A stretch of DNA of 44,577 nt from an uncultured Oscillospiraceae bacterium. GTDB taxonomy: Bacteria; Bacillota; Clostridia; Oscillospirales; Oscillospiraceae. The stretch spans positions 1 through 44,577 of the forward strand of contig CAKTEB010000007.1 in NCBI GenBank assembly GCA_934546685.1, in the 5' to 3' direction. The position numbers and the translations under genes were made by a program. How positions within the stretch are numbered: the first letter of the stretch is position 1; each line of letters begins with the position of its first letter. Shown here in pieces: positions 8,401 to 16,241 of the stretch. The notes under the pieces are model-generated. The model saw only the letters and a program-made list of their open reading frames with translations, was not told where the DNA came from and did no database searches.

Positions 8401-9710
8401 ATCTTGCCATCCTTGTAGATGGCCGCGCCGATCTCGGTGATGGCGTCCTTTTCAAAGCTCAGGCCCGTGGTCTCCAGATCGAAGACCACATATTCCTGGT
8501 GGAAGTCCGCGTCGCCGGTGCCCTTCACCGCGATCTTGTCATCGATATCGTTGACGAAGTAGCCCTCGCAGCCGTATAGGATCTTAATCTTGCCCTTTCC
8601 TGCCTTCATGGCGTCGGGATAGGCCTGGGCCACGCCGTGGTCGGTGATGCCGATGGCCTTGTGGCCCCACTTGGCCGCCAGATTCACCACGTCCGCCGTG
8701 GGGGTCAGCGCGTCCATGGAGGACATGACCGTATGGAGATGGAGCTCCACCCGCTTCTCATCGGCGGTGTCCTCCCGCTGGGGCTTTTTGCCCACCTCGA
8801 TGGAGTAGGGCTCCAGCACGATATCGTTCTCGAAGCGGTTGAAGCTGACCTTGCCGAAGATCTTCACCCACATGCCCTTCTTCAAGCCCTCCAGCAGCGC
8901 CTGGGGCTTGTCCCGCTTCAGATCCATATAGCGGTTGACCCGGACAGAGCCCTTGTAGTCAGTCATATCAAAGTTGATGACCCATGCCTTGGTCTTGGTG
9001 AGCTCCCGGTGCTCCATGGCGAAGATCTCGCCCTCCACCACCACCCGGCCGGAGTCCATGGTGATGGTATCCATGGAGATGGGGTCGCCCTTGATGGGCT
9101 TTCCGTAGAGCAGATTGGAATTCACCTGGGCAGAGACCTTGGCCGCAGGGGCCGCCTCCTGCTTTTGGGGCAGCTTTTCCATGGCGGACATGCGGATCTT
9201 CTCCGTGGCCTCAAAGAGGCCCTGGGCGTCTAAGTCCTGCCCCACCCGAATATCGATCTTCACAGGCTGGTCGAACTGATCCTTCAGCCAGCGCTCCGCC
9301 CGGGCCACATGTGGCCGCAGGAGATCCTTGCCGTTCCCCTTCAGCTGCAAAACCACCGTGTCCCCCTCCAGACTGTAGCGGCAGCCCGCCAGGATGGACA
9401 TGCAGGGAGCGAACAGCTCCTTGAGGTACTCGCCCACATCCGCTGGCTCCAGCAGGGACAGATTGTCCTTTCCGTAGCAGGTCCTGAGGGTGAATTTATG
9501 GATGCCATAGGCCCGGGAGATGCCCCGCTCGATGCTCCGGACCTGCCTGAGGGGCAGATACTGATCCGGGCAGACGGTGACCACGGCGCTGCGGGTCTTC
9601 ATATCCACCTCTGCCGTGAAGATCTTTACATCGTCCAGCAGGGTCTTGATGTCCTCCTCCGGGCTGTAGGCCCGGAACAGATCCAGCAGTCTTACGGTAT
9701 TCTCGTCCAT
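5421..9710 (-). CDS. polC: PolC, Gram-positive DNA polymerase III alpha subunit with proofreading exonuclease
   Basis: The 1429-residue replicative polymerase has, in order: an N-terminal domain (1-200); an OB domain (about 220-310); a PHP domain starting VELHLHT (321-327), interrupted by a DEDDh exonuclease (DLETTG at 411-416, later HNADFD and HRAVDD); then the polymerase core with the catalytic-Asp motif PDIDLNFSGEY. A zinc-binding stretch (CPNCKH, CPICGADY) precedes the palm, as is usual for PolC. The C-terminus ends QVTLF, a beta-clamp binding motif, so the protein looks complete. It is last in its cluster, 24 bp after ispG. Its TAG stop coincides with the end of the element at 5258-5423. 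Confidence 0.97.
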   Translation of the reverse strand: MDENTVRLLDLFRAYSPEEDIKTLLDDVKIFTAEVDMKTRSAVVTVCPDQYLPLRQVRSIERGISRAYGIHKFTLRTCYGKDNLSLLEPADVGEYLKELFAPCMSILAGCRYSLEGDTVVLQLKGNGKDLLRPHVARAERWLKDQFDQPVKIDIRVGQDLDAQGLFEATEKIRMSAMEKLPQKQEAAPAAKVSAQVNSNLLYGKPIKGDPISMDTITMDSGRVVVEGEIFAMEHRELTKTKAWVINFDMTDYKGSVRVNRYMDLKRDKPQALLEGLKKGMWVKIFGKVSFNRFENDIVLEPYSIEVGKKPQREDTADEKRVELHLHTVMSSMDALTPTADVVNLAAKWGHKAIGITDHGVAQAYPDAMKAGKGKIKILYGCEGYFVNDIDDKIAVKGTGDADFHQEYVVFDLETTGLSFEKDAITEIGAAIYKDGKMEKKFQTFVDPQRKLPQKIIELTGITDAMLADAPKLEEAIPAFLEFCGDRPLAAHNADFDVSFVKAACQKLGIEFRPTYLDTLVMAQGLMPGLNKYKLNVVADALSLPDFNHHRAVDDAMTVGYMLERFFQMLEEKGITHVSEINAAMSEMKAGNKISSLQARHIILFAKNNTGLRNLYRLISYSHLKYYKRVPRIPKSELAKWREGILIGSACEAGELFRAVIDNRSWDELLRIASFYDYLEIQPICNNRFLIANGTAENDEDLRNYNRTIVRLGEELGKPVVATGDVHFLNPEDEIFRHILLATKKFDDADKSLPIYFKSTDEMLEEFSYLGEEKCREVVITNTNLIADMCDEIRPVPHNLFPPSIENSAGQLKDLVYGKMHELYGDNPPSLITERLETELSAILGRHYDVIYMSAQKLVANSLEHGYLVGSRGSVGSSLVAFMSGITEVNSLPAHYRCPNCKHTDFAAGEGYGCGADMPDAKCPICGADYAKDGFDIPFETFLGFGGDKVPDIDLNFSGEYQSKAHAYCIEMFGSSHVFRAGTIGTVAEKTAYGYAMKYLQERGLSASKAEENRLAMGCTGVKRTTGQHPGGLVVIPGDKEIYDFCPVQHPADDPNTDIITTHFEYHCMEENLLKLDMLGHDDPTMIRMLEDMTGLDAKKIPLDDPATKEIFRSPAPLGLPDDDPIIGKTGSIGIPEFGTSFTRQMLVDTQPDGFDMLVRLSGFSHGTDVWLGNAKDLILSGTATVKETVGCRDDIMLFLISKGMEPKMAFKIMEAVRKGKVKKGGFQEGWVEKMQELGVPKWYIESLAKIAYLFPKAHAVAYVMMAFRIAWFKVHEPLAFYSAYFYRKSQKGGFDAEMMTQGIDTVKRHIERIKNDPDATDKDEDLMTTLEACYEFYLRGFEFAPIDIYKSHATKFNLEDGKLLPPFVAVSGLGESAAWDIMEGREGKHFISIEEFSEACPKVSKTHMDLLRALGAFGDLPETSQVTLF

Positions 9711-9734
9711 CTGCCACGTTCCTTTCTTTCGTCC

Positions 9735-10772
9735 TTACAGTGTTTCGATATACTCCATCAGCGCGTCAGCCAGCTGGTCGTAGGGCAGGGTCTTGAGCTT
9801 CCTGCCCTTGGCAAACAGCACGCCGCAGTCCTTGCCGCCGGCAATGCCCACGTCCGCCTCCCGGGCCTCTCCGGGGCCGTTGACGATACAGCCCATGACC
9901 GCCACGGTGATGGGCTTTTTGAGGTCATGAAGCCGCTGCTCCACCTGATTGGCCAGGCCGATCAGATCAATCTGGGTTCTTCCGCAGGTGGGGCAGGAGA
10001 TGAATTCCGGCCCCTCCCGGCGAATGCCCGCCGCCTGCAAAATTTCCTTGGCCGCCACGATCTCCCGAACCGGATCCGCCGTCAGGCTCACCCGGAGGGT
10101 GTTTCCGATGCCCAGGCATAAAAGGCCGCCGATGCCCATAGCGGATTTGATGACGCCCATATGCTCCGTACCGGTCTCTGTGACCCCCAGGTGCAGGGGA
10201 TAATCGGTCTTCTGATCCATGAGCCGGTAGGCCGCCATGGTGGTGGGCACCGAGGAGCTCTTCATGGAGATGCAGATGTCATAGAACCCCTGCTCCTCCA
10301 GCAGCGCCACATGGCCCAGCGCACTCTCCACCAGGGCCTCCGCGGTGGGATGGCCGTACTTCTCCAGAATGTTCTTCTCCAGAGATCCGCCGTTGACGCC
10401 GATACGGATGGGGATATGCTTTTCCTTGCACACATCCACCACGGCCTTGACCCGATCCTTGCCGCCGATATTGCCGGGATTGATGCGGATCTTGGACGCG
10501 CCGCCCTCCGCCGCCGCAATGGCCAGTCGGTAGTCGAAGTGGATATCCGCCACCAGCGGAAGCGGCGATTCCGCCGCGATATCCCGAAAGCCCTTGGCCG
10601 CCTCCATATCCGGTACGGCCAGCCGGGCGATCTGGCAGCCCGCGGCCTTCAGCGCCCGGAGCTGGGCAAGGCTCCCCTCCACATCGGTGGTCTTGGTATT
10701 CAGCATGGACTGGATGCTCACCGGGGCATCGCCGCCCACCAGTACATTTCCAACCTTGATCTGTCGTTTCAT
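9735..10772 (-). CDS. ispG: IspG (GcpE), HMBPP synthase
   Basis: The 345-residue 4Fe-4S enzyme converts MEcPP to HMBPP in the MEP isoprenoid pathway. The N-terminal TIM-barrel begins MKRQIKVGNVLVGGDAPVSI. The cluster cysteines are in SCPTCGRTQIDL and VMGCIVNGPGEA near the C-terminus. It has the bacterial two-domain architecture and normal length. A GGGAGG site precedes the ATG, and the gene starts 1 bp after the rseP stop. dxr lies two genes upstream, so two MEP steps are in the same cluster. Confidence 0.96.
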   Translation of the reverse strand: MKRQIKVGNVLVGGDAPVSIQSMLNTKTTDVEGSLAQLRALKAAGCQIARLAVPDMEAAKGFRDIAAESPLPLVADIHFDYRLAIAAAEGGASKIRINPGNIGGKDRVKAVVDVCKEKHIPIRIGVNGGSLEKNILEKYGHPTAEALVESALGHVALLEEQGFYDICISMKSSSVPTTMAAYRLMDQKTDYPLHLGVTETGTEHMGVIKSAMGIGGLLCLGIGNTLRVSLTADPVREIVAAKEILQAAGIRREGPEFISCPTCGRTQIDLIGLANQVEQRLHDLKKPITVAVMGCIVNGPGEAREADVGIAGGKDCGVLFAKGRKLKTLPYDQLADALMEYIETL

Positions 10773-10773
10773 T

Positions 10774-11832
10774 TTAGCCTCCCGTTGCGATCCGCACGAT
10801 GTCCTGGAAGGTCACAACCACCATCAGAGCCATCAGCAGCACCAGGCCAGCCCCATGGATATAGGCCTCGTACTTGGGATCGATCTTTCGTTTTGTCACA
10901 GACTCAATAGCCCAGGTCACCAGCAGCAGGAAGATATGGCCGCCGTCCAGGGCCGGAATGGGCAGCATATTCATCACCGCCAGGTTCACGGCAATGAACG
11001 CGCAGAAATAGAGCACATTGAGAATGCCGTCCGCAGTTGAGGCAGCGCTGGAGCCAGTCTCCTGTACCGCGTCCACAATTCCCACGGGCCCAGACAAATC
11101 CTTAACGCCCACCGCGCCGGTGACGAGATCGATCAGGCCCATTTTCACCATTCTCGCAAAATCCACGGCAGTATACCATGCATTTTTCAGCAGAGTCAGG
11201 GGCGTCTTTTCCTCCGTTGCTCCGAAGGTGATGCCATAGATCTTTTTCGTCTGGCCGTCCACCTGATATTCCCGCTTTGTAAGATCCACGTCCTTCAGCT
11301 CCACAGTCTCGCCGCCGCGGCGGACGGTTAGGTCCGTCTTCCCCTCTCCGGCCCGCTCGGTGAGCATGGTGAAGTCCGAAAAGATATAGACCCGCTGGCC
11401 GTCGATCTTCTCCACCACATCGCCCACCTGCAAGGTGCCCTCCAGGGGGCAGCCGTCCACAAAGCCGGTGATCTCCGTGGTGCGGAAGCCTCCGGCAGTG
11501 CCGTAGATAATAAGCAGGATCACAAGGCCGGTGACGAAATTCATAAACGCCCCTGCCGCCAGGATGATAGCCCGCTTCCAAGGAGCTTTTGAGGTAAAGG
11601 AACGGGGATCCTGGCTGCTGCCGTCCTCCCCCTCCATGGCGCAGAAGCCGCCGATGGGCAGGAGCCGTAGGGAGTAGTCCGTCTCGCCCTTGCCCCAGTG
11701 CAAAATTCGCGGCCCCATGAAGATGGAGAACTCATTGACCTTTACATCGAAGAGCTTGGCCGTGATAAAATGACCGAACTCATGAATGAAAATGAGAAAG
11801 CTGAACATGAGAATTGCAATAAGCAGATACAT
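10774..11832 (-). CDS. rseP: Site-2 zinc metalloprotease, RseP/RasP type
   Basis: The 352-residue membrane protease cleaves transmembrane segments, typically anti-sigma factors or remnant signal peptides. The zinc motif HEFGH (H17, E18, H21) is in the first membrane helix, a PDZ domain (about 120-195) contains GDVVEKIDGQRV, and the third zinc ligand is in the LDGGH motif near residue 290. C-terminal helices follow. I choose the ATG at 11832 (MYLLIAIL), which has GGAG six bases upstream, over an in-frame TTG at 11844. Substrates cannot be told from the sequence. Confidence 0.93.
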   Translation of the reverse strand: MYLLIAILMFSFLIFIHEFGHFITAKLFDVKVNEFSIFMGPRILHWGKGETDYSLRLLPIGGFCAMEGEDGSSQDPRSFTSKAPWKRAIILAAGAFMNFVTGLVILLIIYGTAGGFRTTEITGFVDGCPLEGTLQVGDVVEKIDGQRVYIFSDFTMLTERAGEGKTDLTVRRGGETVELKDVDLTKREYQVDGQTKKIYGITFGATEEKTPLTLLKNAWYTAVDFARMVKMGLIDLVTGAVGVKDLSGPVGIVDAVQETGSSAASTADGILNVLYFCAFIAVNLAVMNMLPIPALDGGHIFLLLVTWAIESVTKRKIDPKYEAYIHGAGLVLLMALMVVVTFQDIVRIATGG

Positions 11833-11851
11833 AAAACGCTCCAATCAGATT

Positions 11852-12994
11852 TTAATTGAGAACTGCCTCTCGGGCCAGCCGGTCCGCCTCCAGGATATCC
11901 TCCAAATTGGGATTTTGCTTCACCGCCACGGTGTCCATGGCATGGCGCACCCGTCTGGGGATGTCGTTGAAGCCGATCTGATCCTTCAGGAACAGCCCCA
12001 CTGCCGCCTCATTCGCGCCATTGAGGATCGCGCAGGCCGTGCCGCCGGTGGTCACCGCCTCCTTGGCGTATTTCAGGCAGGGGAAATTCTCCTGATCCGG
12101 CGGCAGGAAGGTCAGCGGGCCGCAGGATAAGAGATCCAGAGGCTCGGCGGGGCTGGGCAGCCGGTTCGGATAGGTCAGCGCCAGCTGAATGGGGATCCGC
12201 ATATCCGGCACCCCCAGCTGGGCCATGATGGCACCGTCACAGAACTCCACCAGAGAGTGGACGATGCTGCCCCGGTGGATCACCACATCCACCTGAGAAA
12301 GGGGCAGATGATACAGGCGCATGGCCTCGATGACCTCCAGTCCCTTGTTCATCATGGTAGCAGAATCGATGGTGATTTTTTGCCCCATGGTCCAGGTGGG
12401 ATGCTTGAAGGCGTCCTCCTTCTTGATGGTCTCCAGTTCTCCAAAGGTCTTCCCATAGAACGGGCCCCCGGAGGCCGTCAGGATCAGCCGCTTGATCTCA
12501 CTTCTGTCCCGGCAGCCCATCAGGCACTGGAAAATGGCGCTGTGCTCCGAGTCCACGGGCACGATCTGTGCTCCATACCTCTCCGCCGCCTCCATGACCA
12601 GCTCCCCGGCGCAGACCAGGGTCTCCTTATTGGCAAGACCGATGCGCTTCTTTTCCTGGATGGCCGCCAGCGTAGGCCGCAGGCCCACCATGCCCATGAC
12701 CGCAGTGATGACCGTCTCCGCCTCCGGCATGGTGGCGGCCTCCATGAGGCCTTCCAAGCCCTGATGAACCGTGATGTCCGTATCTCCAAGGCGGCGTCTC
12801 AGCTGCTCCGCCGCCTCCCCGTCCATCATCACGCAGAGCTTCGGACGGAATTTCCGGGCCTGCTCCTCCATCCGATCCACGTTGCTGTTGGCGGTCAGGG
12901 CGCAGACCTCCACGCCCAGATGCTCCGCCACGGACAGGGTCTGTCGGCCAATGGAGCCAGTGCTCCCCAAAATAGATATAGTACCAATTTTCAT
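11852..12994 (-). CDS. dxr: Dxr, 1-deoxy-D-xylulose 5-phosphate reductoisomerase
   Basis: The 380-residue NADPH-dependent enzyme makes MEP from DXP, the first committed MEP-pathway step. Visible are the Rossmann motif ILGSTGSIGRQTL (residues 7-19), LANKETLVCAGELV, the metal and substrate motif VDSEHSAIFQCL, and the catalytic-loop region ASGGPFYG. The ATG has a good AAAGGAAAGG site. A terminator-like hairpin stands immediately upstream (13015-13044), leaving no room for a separate promoter, so expression should depend on read-through from cdsA. Confidence 0.96.
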   Translation of the reverse strand: MKIGTISILGSTGSIGRQTLSVAEHLGVEVCALTANSNVDRMEEQARKFRPKLCVMMDGEAAEQLRRRLGDTDITVHQGLEGLMEAATMPEAETVITAVMGMVGLRPTLAAIQEKKRIGLANKETLVCAGELVMEAAERYGAQIVPVDSEHSAIFQCLMGCRDRSEIKRLILTASGGPFYGKTFGELETIKKEDAFKHPTWTMGQKITIDSATMMNKGLEVIEAMRLYHLPLSQVDVVIHRGSIVHSLVEFCDGAIMAQLGVPDMRIPIQLALTYPNRLPSPAEPLDLLSCGPLTFLPPDQENFPCLKYAKEAVTTGGTACAILNGANEAAVGLFLKDQIGFNDIPRRVRHAMDTVAVKQNPNLEDILEADRLAREAVLN

Positions 12995-13014
12995 ACTTAT
13001 GCCTTTCCTTTGTC

Positions 13015-13044
13015 AAAAAGTCCGGAGCGCTGCTCCGGACTTTT
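13015..13044 (-). terminator. Terminator-like hairpin between cdsA and dxr
   Basis: Perfect 13-bp arms 13016-13028 and 13032-13044 with a 3-nt loop; on the minus strand the stem runs into five T. It starts 2 bp after the cdsA stop and ends 20 bp before the dxr ATG. Because the genes on both sides belong to one cluster, it probably acts as a partial terminator or mRNA stabiliser. Confidence 0.7.
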
Positions 13045-13045
13045 G

Positions 13046-13861
13046 TTACTTCGTGAGCAGCGGCATCACCGCGATCAGCAGCTCCACCACAGGAGCCGCG
13101 AAGATCACGCTGTCAAAACGATCCAGGACGCCGCCATGGGCCCGGAAAATGGTGCCGTAATCCTTGATGCCTGTCTCCCGCTTGACCATGGAAAAGGACA
13201 GGTCGCCGATGATGGACACCACGGAGCCCACCAGGCCGTAGACCACCGCATAGCCATAGTGATACTGCAGACCAAAGCCGAACTGCATCACCAGCCCATA
13301 GATCACCATGGACAGCACCCCAGCGGCCAGGCCGCCGATGGCGCCCTCAATGGTCTTATGGGGACTCAGCACCGGGGCCATCTTATGCTTGCCCAGGAAC
13401 TTCCCGGCAAAATAGGCCCCTGCATCGGCAATAAAGGGGATCATAATGGGCACCAGCACATAATGGCGCCCAAAGTCCCCCACCTGGATCCGCACAATGG
13501 CACTGAGGCACATGGAAATGGCCAGGGACGCGAACAGGCATCCCGCCACCCCCTCAAACTTCACCTTCGGATAGGCCAAAAGCGCCTGGGTGAACAGAGC
13601 CAGCCCCAGGATCACCACGCCCCAGGCTCCCGCCAGAATGGGGCTGCCGAAGTAGCTCCAAATGGGGACCAGGAACGCCACGGCCATGCTGCAGATCAGC
13701 ATACCGCCGTGGGGGCAGATGCCGGTGGTTTTCAGAAATTCTCTCGCGCCGATGGCCGCCAGCAGCGCCACCGCAATGGCCGTTACAATGGTGGGGCAGG
13801 CAAACAGGATCACCAGCAGCAGCGGGATTCCCACCGCCGCCACAAGGAGTCTAGATTTCAT
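13046..13861 (-). CDS. cdsA: CdsA, phosphatidate cytidylyltransferase
   Basis: The 271-residue polytopic membrane enzyme makes CDP-diacylglycerol from phosphatidate and CTP for phospholipid synthesis. It has about eight hydrophobic segments and the C-terminal CDP-DAG synthase signature, here KRETGIKDYGTIFRAHGGVLDRFDS (shown split: KRETGIKDYG, then HGGVLDRFDS), with the conserved metal-binding aspartates. Its ATG overlaps the uppS stop by one base (TAATG). Confidence 0.95.
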   Translation of the reverse strand: MKSRLLVAAVGIPLLLVILFACPTIVTAIAVALLAAIGAREFLKTTGICPHGGMLICSMAVAFLVPIWSYFGSPILAGAWGVVILGLALFTQALLAYPKVKFEGVAGCLFASLAISMCLSAIVRIQVGDFGRHYVLVPIMIPFIADAGAYFAGKFLGKHKMAPVLSPHKTIEGAIGGLAAGVLSMVIYGLVMQFGFGLQYHYGYAVVYGLVGSVVSIIGDLSFSMVKRETGIKDYGTIFRAHGGVLDRFDSVIFAAPVVELLIAVMPLLTK

Positions 13862-14598
13862 TACTTAATCCCTCCATATCGGCGGTTCCGGGTACGATAG
13901 ACCTCAATGGCCCGATCCAGCTCCCGCTCGTCAAAATCCGGCCACATCACGTCGGTGTAGTAGAGCTCCGAGTAGGCCGCCTGCCAAAGCAGGAAGTTGG
14001 AGATCCGCATCTCGCCGCCAGGGCGGATGATGAGATCCGGATCCGGCACGTCCGCGGAGTAGAGAAGATGGGAGAAGGTCTCCGCGTCCAGGCTCTCCGG
14101 ATCCGTTCCGTTCTCTTTGCACTGCTGTGCCCAGGTCTTGGCAGCCCGGAGGATCTCATCCCGGCTGCCGTAGTTGATGCACATATTCACCTGGGAGTCA
14201 TGGAACTCCATGGACTCCTGGCTGGCCTCCTGGGCCAGCTGCTGGAGCTCCGGGCTCAGGGCGCTGAGATCCCCGAAAAAGCAGATGCGCACATGGTTCT
14301 TCTGCATGTCCCGGATGGACTCCATCAAGTAGTCCTTCATCAGGGACATGATCTTGCCCACCTCTTCCTGGGGCCGCTTCCAGTTCTCTGTGGAAAACGC
14401 GTAGACCGTCAGATACTTTACCCCGATCTCGCGGCAATACAGCGCGATCTTACGGAAGGTCTCCGCACCGGCCGCATGGCCCGCAGTCCGGGGCAGGTGC
14501 CGCCGGGTAGCCCATCGGCCATTGCCATCCATGATGATGGCGATATGCCGGGGCATGGGCAGCAGCTCCGGCTCCTGTTCCTTTTTGAAAAGCGCCAT
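13861..14598 (-). CDS. uppS: UppS, isoprenyl (undecaprenyl diphosphate) synthase
   Basis: The 245-residue cytoplasmic cis-prenyltransferase makes the C55 lipid carrier for peptidoglycan. The catalytic D24 is in IIMDGNGRWA; TVYAFSTENWKRP and the C-terminal DLIIRPGGEMRISNFLLWQ are family signatures. It is followed by cdsA with a one-base overlap. Its ribosome-binding site CAGGGAAAGGAT lies in a region that can pair with an upstream segment (see 14603-14646), so translation may be structurally controlled. Confidence 0.96.
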   Translation of the reverse strand: MALFKKEQEPELLPMPRHIAIIMDGNGRWATRRHLPRTAGHAAGAETFRKIALYCREIGVKYLTVYAFSTENWKRPQEEVGKIMSLMKDYLMESIRDMQKNHVRICFFGDLSALSPELQQLAQEASQESMEFHDSQVNMCINYGSRDEILRAAKTWAQQCKENGTDPESLDAETFSHLLYSADVPDPDLIIRPGGEMRISNFLLWQAAYSELYYTDVMWPDFDERELDRAIEVYRTRNRRYGGIK

Positions 14599-14602
14599 AC
14601 AA

Positions 14603-14646
14603 ATCCTTTCCCTGCCGGAATAGGGAAAGGGTCTCCCCTTTCCCTA
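14603..14646 (-). promoter_or_regulatory. Competing hairpins covering the uppS ribosome-binding site
   Basis: Minus-strand segment A (14646-14636) pairs perfectly over 11 bp with B (14631-14621) and closes a GAGA (GNRA) tetraloop. B can instead pair over 9 bp with C (14613-14605), which contains the uppS Shine-Dalgarno sequence. The pairings exclude each other. A begins 8 nt after the frr stop codon. No T run follows A:B, so it is unlikely to be a terminator. Confidence 0.6.
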
Positions 14647-14654
14647 TCACGCTC

Positions 14655-15209
14655 TTAGAGCTCCATGAGCTCCTTTTCCTTCTTGGCAGCCATGTCATCG
14701 ACCTTCTTGATGTAGTCGTCGGTGACCTTCTGGAGATCCTTCTCAGCGGTCTTCTGCTCGTCCTCTGTGATCTCGCTCTTCTTCTTCATGGCCTTGATGG
14801 CGTCCATGGCCTCACGGCGCACGTTGCGGATCGCCACCTTGCTGTCCTCGCCGTACTTCTTCACCTGCTTGGTGAGCTCTTTCCGGCGCTCCTCAGTGAG
14901 CTGGGGGAACACCAGACGGATGATACGGCCGTCGTTCTGGGGGTTGATGCCCAGATCGCTGACCTGGATGGCCTTCTCGATGAGCTTCAGCAGGGACTTG
15001 TCCCAGGGCTCGATGACCAGGGTGCGGGGATCAGGAGAGGTAATGGAGCCCACCTGGTTGATGGGGGTCTCCTGACCGTAATACTCTACGGTGATCCGAT
15101 CCAGCAGAGAGGCGCTGGCGCGGCCCGCGCGAACGGCGGCGAAATCACCGGCAAGGACCTCCAGGGTCTTATCCATTTTCTTGCTGTAGGGCGTCATATC
15201 AACTTTCAT
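14655..15209 (-). CDS. frr: Frr, ribosome recycling factor
   Basis: The 184-residue protein splits post-termination ribosomes together with EF-G. The long three-helix-bundle sequence is apparent, with FAAVRAGRASASLLDRITVEYYG (central part RAGRASASLLDRI at about 29-41) and LTEERRKELTKQVKKYGEDS further on. It has a strong GAAGGAGG site and a gap of 22 bp from pyrH. Length is standard. Confidence 0.97.
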   Translation of the reverse strand: MKVDMTPYSKKMDKTLEVLAGDFAAVRAGRASASLLDRITVEYYGQETPINQVGSITSPDPRTLVIEPWDKSLLKLIEKAIQVSDLGINPQNDGRIIRLVFPQLTEERRKELTKQVKKYGEDSKVAIRNVRREAMDAIKAMKKKSEITEDEQKTAEKDLQKVTDDYIKKVDDMAAKKEKELMEL

Positions 15210-15231
15210 CTTAGCTTCCTCCTTCTATGAA

Positions 15232-15948
15232 TTAGCCGTGGACATAGGTGCCGATGTTCTCACCCATGGCGGCCTTGAGAATATTCTCAGGCTCCTTCAG
15301 TGCAAAGACAAACACGGGAATGTTGTTGTCCATGCACAGACTGGTGGCGGTGGAATCCATTACCTGGAGCTGACGGGCCAGCACCTCGGTATAGCAGATA
15401 TCGTCATACTTCTTGGCGTTGGGATTCTTGGCGGGATCGCTGTCGTACACGCCGTCGATGTTCTTGGCCAGCAGGATCACGTCCGCGTCGATCTCGGCGG
15501 CCCGGAGGGCAGCGCCGGTGTCGGTGGAGAAATAGGGGTTGCCGGTACCGCAGCCGAAGATCACCACCCGGCCCTTTTCCAGATGCCGACATGCCTTCTG
15601 ACGGATGTAGGGCTCAGCAATGGCGCGCATTTCAATGGCGGTCTGTACCCGAACCTCCACGTCCCGCTGCTCTAGGCAGTCCGCCACAGCCAGGGCGTTG
15701 ATGGTGGTGGCCAGCATGCCCATATGGTCTGCCCGCACCCGCTGCATCCGGTCTCCGCCGTCCTTCATGCCGCGCCAGAAGTTGCCGCCGCCAACCACAA
15801 TGGCCACCTCTACGCCCTTTTCCACACACTGCTTGACCACGTCACAGACCTTGCCGATCACGTCAAAATCCAGGCCCCGATGGGCATCTCCAGCCAGTGC
15901 TTCGCCGCTGATTTTGAGCAGCACACGTTTATACTGCGGTTCGCTCAT
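15232..15948 (-). CDS. pyrH: PyrH, UMP kinase
   Basis: The 238-residue amino-acid-kinase-fold enzyme phosphorylates UMP to UDP. It shows KRVLLKISGEAL, VVGGGNFWRG, the GTGNPYFSTDTGAALRA region (core GTGNPYFSTD) and the C-terminal IGTYV. I choose the second ATG at 15948 (MSEPQYKR), because AAGGAG is 7 nt away from it; the ATG at 15954 would be only one base from that site. It is the first gene of the cluster here; rpsB and tsf, often upstream, are absent, and divergent glnS follows instead. Confidence 0.95.
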   Translation of the reverse strand: MSEPQYKRVLLKISGEALAGDAHRGLDFDVIGKVCDVVKQCVEKGVEVAIVVGGGNFWRGMKDGGDRMQRVRADHMGMLATTINALAVADCLEQRDVEVRVQTAIEMRAIAEPYIRQKACRHLEKGRVVIFGCGTGNPYFSTDTGAALRAAEIDADVILLAKNIDGVYDSDPAKNPNAKKYDDICYTEVLARQLQVMDSTATSLCMDNNIPVFVFALKEPENILKAAMGENIGTYVHG

Positions 15949-16009
15949 ATTCATTCTCCTTTATGTTACTGTGGACGCACTGCGCCCTTCGATCCAATAT
16001 CCGCCCCCT

Positions 16010-16038
16010 ATTCTACCCTAATTTCACCCAGAAAGAAA
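16010..16038 (-). promoter_or_regulatory. Candidate promoter of the pyrH-polC cluster
   Basis: A minus-strand -10 TAGAAT (16010-16015) lies about 60 bp before pyrH. A hexamer 17 bp upstream, TTTCTT, is a poor -35. It is the best candidate seen in the 290-bp divergent gap between pyrH and glnS. Confidence 0.35.
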
Positions 16039-16131
16039 GAGGAAATTTGTAAATTTAGTTTGACGGAGAAAAAATAAGTCTCCCGGGCCCTATTTTCGGC
16101 AGTGATTCGCCGGTATTCTTGGGAAAAGCGA

Positions 16132-16160
16132 TTGCAAAAGTCACAAAAAGCGGGTATAAT
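16132..16160 (+). promoter_or_regulatory. Sigma-A promoter of glnS
   Basis: -35 TTGCAA (16132-16137), 17-bp spacer, consensus -10 TATAAT (16155-16160). The leader to the glnS ATG is about 75 nt. It contains a small hairpin with the loop sequence TTCAAAT (16184-16211) that recalls a tRNA T-arm but is imperfect. Confidence 0.85.
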
Positions 16161-16241
16161 ACAACAATGCTCTGAAAACCTGTGGGTGCGGGTTCAAATT
16201 CCCTGCCGCCCATGAAAATACCATCGGAAAGGAAGATCGAA

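Noticed and set aside
16118..16213. A complete tRNA gene in front of glnS
   Set aside because: No 5' acceptor strand or D-arm matches the 3' half, and the T-loop does not close correctly.
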